This document shows, piece by piece, positions 55,825 through 64,000 of a stretch of DNA of 64,000 bases (positions are counted from its first letter, which is position 1; each line of letters opens with the position of its first letter). The position numbers were made by a program, and so were the translations under genes. Source of the stretch: Strongylocentrotus purpuratus (Eukaryota > Echinodermata > Echinoidea > Camarodonta > Strongylocentrotidae); the NCBI RefSeq assembly GCF_000002235.5, contig NW_022145599.1:25008879-25072878 (forward strand), given 5' to 3'. A model generated the notes under the pieces. That model was not told the origin of the DNA. It searched no databases and saw nothing but the letters and a program-made list of their open reading frames with translations.

Positions 55825-56887
55825 CGTTTCGTCATTGTGTGATTCTTAGCATTCCCAAACCATTTCTGTTTCGTTTAAATTAATGCTAAAATTGCAACAG
55901 TTTACTAACGTCAAGACCTGGTATATGACATTTATTGTGCAGTTTCGTTCCATAATTTAACCAAACATCAGATAGGATTGTGTCTGTTTTATATTTTGAT
56001 ATTATGAAGAAAGTGAAATGTGTTTCTCATTGCCTAAGCGATTTTGCGAACGACATAAGCGATTGCCCATTTATTGGAATCAATGTGACCATTGCCTACT
56101 CTTTCTTCCAAGCATCACTTATAATGATGAAGCACAAAAACACAATTTTAATCAATATGTTTGATATAGTAAGGAAGCCAGAAAATGATGAGTTGTGCTG
56201 ACGCAATGCCCGGAATCACCCGACTAAAAATGATGGTATAAACAAATATGTTGTGCACCAAAGGGATTTTTTTAACGAAGTAAAAGTGATTATTATTGTT
56301 TATTCCAATGCAGAATTCATTTGATACATATTTATTTTGTATAGAAAAACAAAATTGGCAACAGTAGGGCCCAAGAGAAAGGGGATGGAGAACTATACAG
56401 ATAGTGGCGCATCCAACATGAGCTAAAGCCCGAGAACCCGGCCCTTCTATGAATATCGATTTCTGGGTATGCAACTATATAGCGTGAAGCAGATTACGTA
56501 TTTTGATCTAAAAAGAGCCTGTATACAAAATATGGCAGATACTCCTGGTACTTTTCATAAGATAGATAAGATAATTTCAATTCGAACTGCTCTATAATAT
56601 CGCTTGTGTTAACCGTCAATGGTTTCAATTCATATCATGTGATAAATGCTTCTTTTCTGGAAAAGATAACGAAACATATTTTTTTAGTGTGGTTTCAATG
56701 GCAAAGGATTTATGGGAACAGTGTGGCAACATCTTGGATCTTCTATTCTTAAAGAGATTGTGCACAAGATGAAATAACTGGATAGTGGCAGATAATTAAT
56801 CAGGTTTTCTTATTAATTCAATATGTTATTTCTGAGTAGGGAAACAAAAGCAGCCCCTAAGTATTGAAGAAATAAGGGAGAAATTAC
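55825..56887. other. DNA downstream of the GPCR, no gene seen
   Basis: Probably 3' UTR then intergenic. No clear AATAAA was noted close to the stop codon. Confidence 0.4.
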
Positions 56888-57265
56888 TTAAAGGGATTGG
56901 GTAACTTTGTCTTAGATTCTGAAACAAAATCCTGGATTTAGCCCTTGCTGCTATGATAATCATAAACCTTTATGTCAGTCATGCAGGAACCTACAACCGA
57001 TCGCCTGTCTGATTATCAAGATATTTATGATTGGAAATCGAAATCAAATTTTGCGTTTTCCTGAAGGGTTTTCATAACACTACAGTCTTTTGGGGAAAAC
57101 GAGTATGGTAGAATCGGTCACTCAAAGATTTTTTTACTTTTTTGAGGCACTTCTTGATCATGTTGAAGCGCAATTTTTGTATTACACCATATCACAGACA
57201 CTGATAACACGTAGGACCGTGCATTTTAACATTTGTTTAAAAACATTTTTTAACGATGCCTTTAA
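56888..57265. mobile_element. TTAAAGG-ended MITE, family A copy 3
   Basis: Starts TTAAAGGGATTGGGTAAC and ends ATGCCTTTAA, TTAA at both edges. Longest of the three copies, with an extra stretch near TTGGAAATCGAAATC. Confidence 0.85.
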
Positions 57266-57499
57266 CAGCAAACAAGACTAGAGGAAAGAAAAATAGCTAT
57301 TTAACGAAATACATTGAAACTTCATTATAACAAATTGGAAAATTCTTAAATTGAGACAATGTAAGAATACACCATCATGGGATCAAAGACGGCAAAGACT
57401 GATAATTTATCCATGTTTGACCTTATTTTTTCCAGCCGCTACAGGCTGCTATCCTTTCTGTTCTTTTCCTCTTTTTTTGGTTTTGTTCTGTGTGTTTGC

Positions 57500-57501
<2 letters not shown>

Positions 57502-57543
<42 letters not shown>
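57502..57543 (+). repeat. G42 homopolymer
   Basis: Forty-two consecutive G. Its exact length is likely uncertain in the assembly. Confidence 0.9.
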
Positions 57544-57544
<1 letters not shown>

Positions 57545-57704
57545 GTGTGATTTTCAAATTTTCGAGAGCCAAATTTTACTATGACAATGCTCGAATGATG
57601 TATACAATGATGCAATACCTGTTATGAACTTATTTATTATGCAATATCATTATGAACAATCTAAAATGTGTATATTAAAAAACACATTTAGTATTTAACT
57701 ACTA

Positions 57705-58131
57705 CCGCATCCGGACACCTACCCCTGGACATCCACCCCCGGATAACCACCCCAAGTCAACTACGTACCCCTTGGACAACTACCCCCTAGGGCAACCACC
57801 CTCCAGACATCTACCCCCTAGGATAGTTGTCCGGGGGTAGGTGTCCTATAGAGGATGGTTGTCGTAGGGGTAGTTGTTTTGGGGGTAGTTGTCCGGGGGA
57901 AGTTGTCCGGGGGTAGTTGTCCGGGTGTAATTGTCTGGGGGTAGTTGTCCGGGGTAGTTGTCCGGGTGTATTTGTCTGGGGGTAGTTGTCCGGGGGTAGT
58001 TGTCTGGGGTTAGTTGTACCGGGGGTAGTTGTCCTAGGGGGTAGTTATCTTAGGGGGTAGTTGTCCTAGGGGGTAGTTGACTGGGGGTGGTTGTCCGGGG
58101 GTGGATGTCCAGGGGGTAGGTGTCCTAGAAC
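57705..58131. repeat. Foldback minisatellite element, copy 3 (largest)
   Basis: The left arm (57705 to about 57825) is made of GGACAACTACCCC-type units. The right arm (about 57826-58131) is made of some twenty GGGGGTAGTTGTCC units in the opposite sense, so the element can fold back on itself. The left start ATCCGGACACCTACCCC mirrors the right end GGGGGTAGGTGTCCTAGAAC. CTACTA lies on both sides (57699-57704 and 58132-58137) as a possible 6-bp target duplication. Confidence 0.85.
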
Positions 58132-58139
58132 CTACTATT

Positions 58140-59440
58140 ACAAGTATAATTATCATTCTACGTTTGTTGTAAGTAATATTTATCAGAGTAGAAAGACAAT
58201 TTAGCCACAAAATTGTGATGTAATAATCATAACCCACATACTTAAAACAAACTATTAGTATCACAATCATGCTATAAAATATATGCCAGAGAAACTATTA
58301 AAATAACGCAAAATTTAGTATAATGCACTTATTCCTGGTTACATTTCTATTATTTATATTGGTATTTAAGTTCGCCAAAGATACATATTAGAATCGGATT
58401 GCTTATTATCGTTGAGGAATCTCAATTTCGTGTTTTCTTTCTATTATTTCGTTAGCTACTTTCTGTATATGCTTTATGATTCATGCTTTATGCTGTATAT
58501 GCTTGATATTTTCCCTAAATGTTTGTATGTTTTCTATATATGCTTTATATGCTGTATATGCTTTATATTTTTCCTATATTGTACATGTCGTATACCCTGC
58601 CAGTGACACAATTGTGTTTGTATCTAACGTTGTGTCATGGACCTGGGTTTAAATGTTTTTACTTCTTTGTTTATTACGCTGAATAAAGATGATACATATT
58701 ATATACAGAATATTGAAAAACGAAATTATTTTTTAACTGTTCATTGGTCGGTATTGGTGTATTTTTAATGTTTGGCTAGATTAATGCAAAATGCCCCAAA
58801 TTCATCTCTAAATATCGTCATCGCTCATTATTTTTGTTATGATGAAAAGGTCACCCGTTACCGGTGAAAAGACGCTGACATGTTGTATACATGTATTGGT
58901 GGCGATATAACTCGGAATAGAGACTGACCTCTGCCGCATTAGAGACGTGGAAAGGGCATGATATAAGGAAACAAACTTGTGTAATTGCTGCTATATAGCA
59001 AGATCTTTTTTTATAAAAAAAACATTGGTAAAATGCCCCGTTTAGTCCAGATTAACATGAACTAACCGGTCTATTGCAAACATTGTTGAAGGTTAATGAA
59101 AAAATTGCTTAATTTTAAGTTGTACAAAATGTTACTTACTATATTCCTTCTACTGTACTAACCCTCTGACATACAAAAAATCCTGAACAAAATTCTCAAA
59201 CCAAGAAGATATCTATGGTTTTCTTTGAAGGAGTCATTGTATGACACCCTCTAACAGTGCTTAACAGTAAATTCTCCCAATCATTTTGGAATTTTCCCAA
59301 CCGTCTTTCCATGAAATAAAGACATAAAACAGGCTATGAAATATCTGTCAACACTTAAATGTCTGGAATGGAATGTAGAGCCATTTTATTGCTTTGTGAC
59401 GATTTCCATTCACCTAAAATGTAATTAAATTCTAATAATA
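58140..59440. other. Intergenic DNA with a TATGCTT-rich patch
   Basis: TATATGCTTTATATGCTG-type words repeat at about 58466-58570. No gene was seen. Confidence 0.5.
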
Positions 59441-59840
59441 CAGTGCGTCCCCGAAAAAACGAAACCGAGAAATGTCGATGTTTCTTTCATAATTAAGTTA
59501 ATCACAACTATAATTGATAAATGACACATATTTGTAAAGCTTAGATCCTCGTCTTTCATTTGATGCAACTCATATGATGCATATTTCATGCATGAGTAAT
59601 TAAAAACAATTTGAAGAGAGGGTACCAAAAAGTCATTTTTAGGGCGGTATATCTGAATTTCAAAGATAAAATCAGATTTTCAGAAATTTCATTTTCTGCC
59701 CTTTCATAAATGACACCTCAATCAGGAAAAATGAGCCAGGAATAACAAAGTTCTGTTTTGTTTAAAGTAATGCTTACATTTCCATCATTTGATTAAACGA
59801 ATAAACCTTTGTTATAGCAACACTTCGGAGTTATGATCCT
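59441..59840. mobile_element. Second copy of the 31995-type inverted-repeat element, right end lost
   Basis: Starts CAGTGCGTCCCCGAAAAAAC and is colinear with 31997-32490, including AAATGACACATAT.TGTAAAGC and AAAAATGAGCCAGGAATAAC. It lacks the SINE present in the other copy. The right terminal repeat was not found. Confidence 0.8.
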
Positions 59841-60168
59841 TCAAAATACAAACCTTTGGGATTGATGAACCGTCAAAAAAAACGAAGTTTAACCATAATA
59901 TTGGACCCCTGTAAACAAATTCGATATGAAACCATGTTTCAATGCATATCGAAAATTGGACGGGTTGACAATACACTATGACCATATCTTAATTGACAAG
60001 CAGAAGTCAGAAAAGCAAGGCCCAACTAATTCATAGCATGGATAGTAATCAACTAATTGATCAATTTGTATGGTTTTAAAGCAATTGTAGTATATAGGCT
60101 ACTAATTACTTTCCTAAGGCCAACGTTTCATATGTCCCCCCCCCCCCCCCCTGTACTGGCTTCGTAGT

Positions 60169-60357
60169 CAGGGGTGTCACTAAGGGGTTAGGCCCCCCTT
60201 GAGATTATCTTTTTTTTTTTGTACGGAGCTGGCAATTGAAGACTAATTTTTTTCTTTCTTGATTTGAAAAAAAAAAAACCAACGTAGGTTACTTGTCAGG
60301 AAATTGTAACAACGACTACCCCCCCCCCCCATTCAAAATGGCCTAGCGACAACCCTG
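60169..60357. mobile_element. Short CAGGG-ended MITE with C-run
   Basis: Left CAGGGGTGTCACTAAGG and reversed right CAGGGTTGTCGCTAGG form imperfect inverted ends. CAGGG..CCCTG ends resemble hAT MITEs, but no matching 8-bp flanks were seen. Confidence 0.6.
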
Positions 60358-60639
60358 TGAATATCTGATATAAATGCAATCCCAAAAACATTCCATATGA
60401 AAGATGAAGCGATAAAATATCGACGCCTATTTTTGAGCAAATTGACTGTAAATCATTCATTTATGTAATCAGATGAAAATGACAAGTTATTGATGTATAA
60501 ATGTTGTACCTCTTTCTACAGATATAAATAATGAGCTCATACATTTCCAACAAAGGCTTTTTTTCTATAAATAATTGCGTGGCAAAGAAATTCAGGCACA
60601 ATACTTTAGATTCTTTCCCGATGGATTTTCTCTTTTTAA

Positions 60640-60702
60640 CTCTCTCTCTCTCTCTCTTTCTCTCTCCTTCTCCCCTCCCCCCCTCTCTCTCTCTCTCTTT
60701 CT

Positions 60703-60738
<36 letters not shown>

Positions 60739-60831
60739 TCTCTCCCTTTTCTCTCTGTTCTCTGTCTGCTCCCTCCTTCTATCAAACTCTCTCTTCTCTC
60801 TACTTAAAAAAACAAAACATAAAGAGAGCCT

Positions 60832-60891
<60 letters not shown>

Positions 60892-60912
60892 AGAGAGAAC
60901 GAGAGAGGGGGA

Positions 60913-60974
<62 letters not shown>

Positions 60975-60976
60975 CA
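60640..60976. repeat. Facing CT and GA tracts
   Basis: A (CT)n-rich block (60640-60800) is followed about 35 bp later by an almost pure (GA)n block (60837-60976) on the same strand, so the two can pair into a large hairpin. Confidence 0.92.
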
Positions 60977-60999
60977 TTTCTGAAGTGCTGTACACGTCA

Positions 61000-63000
61000 C
61001 TTGCCATTGTCCAGGAGTTAAAGTCTCACCTCCCTGCTTCAATCATTCTCTAGTGGCGGAAACGGTCTCCCGATGTCATGGCAACCATCTGCGAGGCCTT
61101 GGCGTGTCGTTCTCATAACAAAATGCTTTGCTACAGAGCACTAAGATGCACGCGATTCCATCAAATACATGAATAATTGATGTGGGTTTGATAACGCATT
61201 AAATATGAAAAAAGTCATCGAGCATCAGGTTGTGTATGGGAAGAGGGAGAGGCATACAGCATATGTAATTTGTTTATCAGAAGTGAAGGGCATTTAGGAG
61301 CTTTATTATTTCTTAAAGAAGTATATTGATTAAAGCTGCATGTGTGTCCTGTAATGTTGTGGATTTGTGCAAATTTCAAGTCAATGCATTGACCATCTCC
61401 TCTAAATACACTCTATAATTTTGTTCTCGATATTGTTATGAATCTAGTGTCGCTTCCTTTTTTTTAATTTTTTAATTTTTTTTTTTTATAGTATCTCTAT
61501 TTCATTTTGACAAGAACTACAGTATGTACTGGAGTTGATTTATCTCATACACTAGATCAATGCAAATAAATGTTTACATGTCTCATAATAAAATGTACCG
61601 GTATATAGATTTAAGTTAAGATTATTCCTAATAAGTAATCCATCATTTACATCATTCACATATAGGTAAATGCACTTTTTTGCTTTCTCTGTCTTTGATA
61701 TTTTCTCCCTTCTCTTTCTCGTTATTGGTACCACCTCATCATTTGAACTTATATTTACTTTTAATTGTATATTTTTAATTTTATTATTGGGGGTAGTCCT
61801 CGACAAATCATTTTTGAATTTTGACTGCCCCTTCTACATTTGCTGATTTTTTTCTTTTTAAAACATACTCTGTTCCATATGGAGTCGCTTTATATATGAT
61901 GTACATGTTCTATTATTGTAATGTATGTATGTATTTTATTTTGTGTATTTTCCTGTGTTTGGCATTTGTGGAGAAATAAATTGAATTGAATTGAGGTATT
62001 TCATAAAATACATTAAACTTTAGTATCATTTGTCATCATTTTCTCTTCTCCCTCTATTACTGCAAAGTGCCTGTACCATTTGATTGGTGAACAAAAATTG
62101 AAATCATTTGATAATCTTGTTGAATATTGTGGTTTATAATTTAAAGACTACATCTCGCACTGATAAAAAGTCTGCACATTGCGCAGTTGAAGAGTGTCAA
62201 GTTTCCGGAGGAAGGTTATGGACGTTTCTTCCACCACGAATTACGATGCTTATAGACCTTATCCGATGAAAATACAACTTGATATAAATGGAAAACTGAA
62301 TGAATGTTGAATACAAATACAAAGAAATAAGTATTTACCCTTGCATTTTTGCTCAAAAGCGTTTTCCGACAACTTCTAATTTTCAAAGCTTTAGATTTTG
62401 AGTTTTCAGAGAGCTGATACTCCTCTGACAAACACTAACATGGCATATAATTGATATTATTGTAATTTATGGTTTATAAGCTTTCCGTTGATATATGATT
62501 CATCCATTTCATTTTTCAGTTCGGATATGGTCTTTAAGATGACATTCAACACCAATCAAATTTCATTTTTTACACGACAAGCCTAAAAGGGCACAAACAG
62601 TGTATGTTGCAGTAATTCATTCAGAACATCATCAATCAATCATTCTACATCACATTCACACCTGTCTTTCCACAATATCTTATTCAGGAAATGTCATTAG
62701 TAAGAAAATGGGTAATAAAAGACTTCATATGAATTGTTATGTTCTGGTTAAGTCCCATAAGTAGAATATGCTACATTTCAATGATATTATAAAAAAAAAA
62801 ACATAAAGAAGAAAATCAAATATTGACTAACAACTTTAATGTCTCATTGATTTTGGTTTATTTCTTCTTGAGGGTTTGTATGGAAGACTGAATTTTTTTA
62901 AAGTAAACAAAAAAATACTTCTGTACTATATCTCTCTTACCGCCTCCCTCTTCCTCTTCATCCACCTCCATCTCTCATCTCCCCCCCTCGCTCTTCCTAC
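61000..63000. other. Intergenic DNA, no gene seen
   Basis: AT-rich with T-runs near 61459-61492. AATAAATTGAATTGAATTGA at 61974-61993 resembles the tail of some LINE copies, but no coding remnant was found. Confidence 0.4.
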
Positions 63001-63001
63001 T

Positions 63002-63095
63002 CAGGCGCGTATGTAAGAGGGGGGGGGGGGGGGGTAAACCCCCCCCTTAGATTTTGTAATGTGTGTGTTTTGGAGGAAACCCCCCTCCCTTTTTT
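63002..63095. mobile_element. hAT-like G/C-run MITE, copy 3, left part only
   Basis: Starts CAGGCGCGTATGTAAGAGG, then a G-run, CCCCCC and TGTGTGTTTTGGAGGAAA as in the 51725 copy. The right end is not recognisable. Confidence 0.7.
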
Positions 63096-63159
63096 GGTTA
63101 TAGTATAAAATTTTAAAAAATTAAAAAATTGTGGTATAGAAAAAAAACTGACCTTAATG

Positions 63160-63330
63160 TGCTCCTCCCTCTCGCTCTTCCTCTTCATCCCTCCTCCGTC
63201 TCTTCTTTCGCTCTCTCCCCTCTCTCTTCTTCTCATCTCTCTCTCTCTCTCTCTTTCCCCCTCATCTCTCCCCCCTCGCTCTTTCTCTCATCTTTCTCTC
63301 TTTTTCTCTCCATTTGCTTTCTGCTTTTGT
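63160..63330. repeat. CT-rich microsatellite
   Basis: Interrupted (CT)n with CCCT units. Confidence 0.85.
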
Positions 63331-63574
63331 TCTGTCCATCTTCTTCTCCTCTCCATACATTTCTTTATCATCATCATGACAATATAATTATGTGACAATA
63401 ATTATCTTTAATAATAATTTTATTATTTACAAATATGCTAAATAAATCATACATGCATGTTGAACCACTAATACAACAGATACTACACTCATACATTTCT
63501 ATACATTTCTAATAAATGCCAACTTTCTATAAACTGCATGGAAAAGAAATCAAGTGCCATCCTTTCTTTCTTTT

Positions 63575-63948
63575 TTAAAGGTAAAGACCAGTATTGGAAA
63601 CGCCCCAATTTCAAAAAATGAAATGGAAGCTCTCATTACCAATCATGTGAAAGAATATGTTTTGACTAATACATGATGATAACAAATTTGCCGGGAAACC
63701 GCCTACTAATTCATATATTTGGTAAATTTGTTTCTCTCATGGTCTGTGAGAGATATAGGGTAGTCCCATATACATCTTTCTGTGTATAGTGCTTGTAACT
63801 TTACGAAGAATGGGCCAAATTTCTTATCATTTTGATGATTCCAGAACCTTGCAGATGCTAGATGCTAGATGATCAACCTTTTCTGATCGATTCCACAACT
63901 TTTCTTTCACAATGCAATCGCATGACCATAACTGGTCTTTACCTTTAA
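63575..63948. mobile_element. TTAAAGG-ended MITE, family D
   Basis: Inverted ends TTAAAGGTAAAGACCAGTAT and TTAAAGGTAAAGACCAGTTA; TTAA at both edges; 374 bp, non-coding. Confidence 0.85.
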
Positions 63949-64000
63949 GTAGAGCTTACATTTCATTGATGACATTATACTGAAATACAGGTTACAGTAC

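Noticed and set aside
54830-55849. Other open frames overlapping the GPCR
   Set aside because: Shadows of the GC-rich GPCR coding region; they lack any recognisable domain.
57705-58131. Telomere-like or centromeric satellite
   Set aside because: The unit is GGGGGTAGTTGTCC, not TTAGGG, and it is a short inverted array with element-like ends.

Overview
The window is animal nuclear DNA: AT-rich, with spliced genes, very long introns and a dense load of small inverted-repeat transposons, SINEs and simple repeats. The gene set, the over-used word TACATGTA and the repeat types suggest a marine deuterostome invertebrate, most likely an echinoderm such as a sea urchin. This is inferred from sequence feel; no search was run.

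Four protein-coding genes can be read. (1) A PITPNC1-like lipid-transfer protein lies on the minus strand: exon 1 at 27220-27267 and exon 2 at 6409-6557, separated by a 20.7-kb intron, with later exons beyond the left edge. (2) ATG12, the autophagy ubiquitin-like protein, is complete on the plus strand in four exons (27460-34754). Its start codon is only 192 bp from that of the PITPNC1-like gene, so the two share a divergent promoter. (3) CFAP52 (WDR16), a microtubule inner protein of motile cilia, is complete on the minus strand in 13 exons (49931 down to 39135, 635 codons). It has an RFX X-box-like site about 95 bp upstream of its ATG. (4) An intronless rhodopsin-class GPCR is on the plus strand (54286-55824). 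A short fragment of a histone H2B gene (13606-13743) sits inside the PITPNC1 intron.

Region by region. 1-6.4 kb: sequence downstream of PITPNC1 exon 2 with a tRNA-derived SINE, two TTAAAGG-ended MITEs and CT microsatellites. 6.4-7.25 kb: exon 2 and a tandem array built from its own 3' splice site and first ~48 bases. 7.25-27.2 kb: the large intron, with a ~157-bp array of nuclear-receptor-like DR1 sites, a second ~180-bp array, the H2B fragment, several MITEs and a foldback minisatellite. 27.2-36.8 kb: ATG12, whose second intron is almost entirely a 5.18-kb inverted-repeat element carrying nested younger insertions. 39-50 kb: CFAP52, whose introns hold at least nine MITEs. 50-64 kb: polypurine and CT tracts, hAT-like MITEs, the GPCR, a foldback minisatellite and more MITEs.

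I found no operon-like or defence-like new system. The most unusual items are the amplified splice acceptor of PITPNC1 exon 2, the transposon abutting the ATG12 exon 2 donor, the phased DR1 array, the foldback 14-bp minisatellite family, and hAT-like MITEs with long G and C runs.
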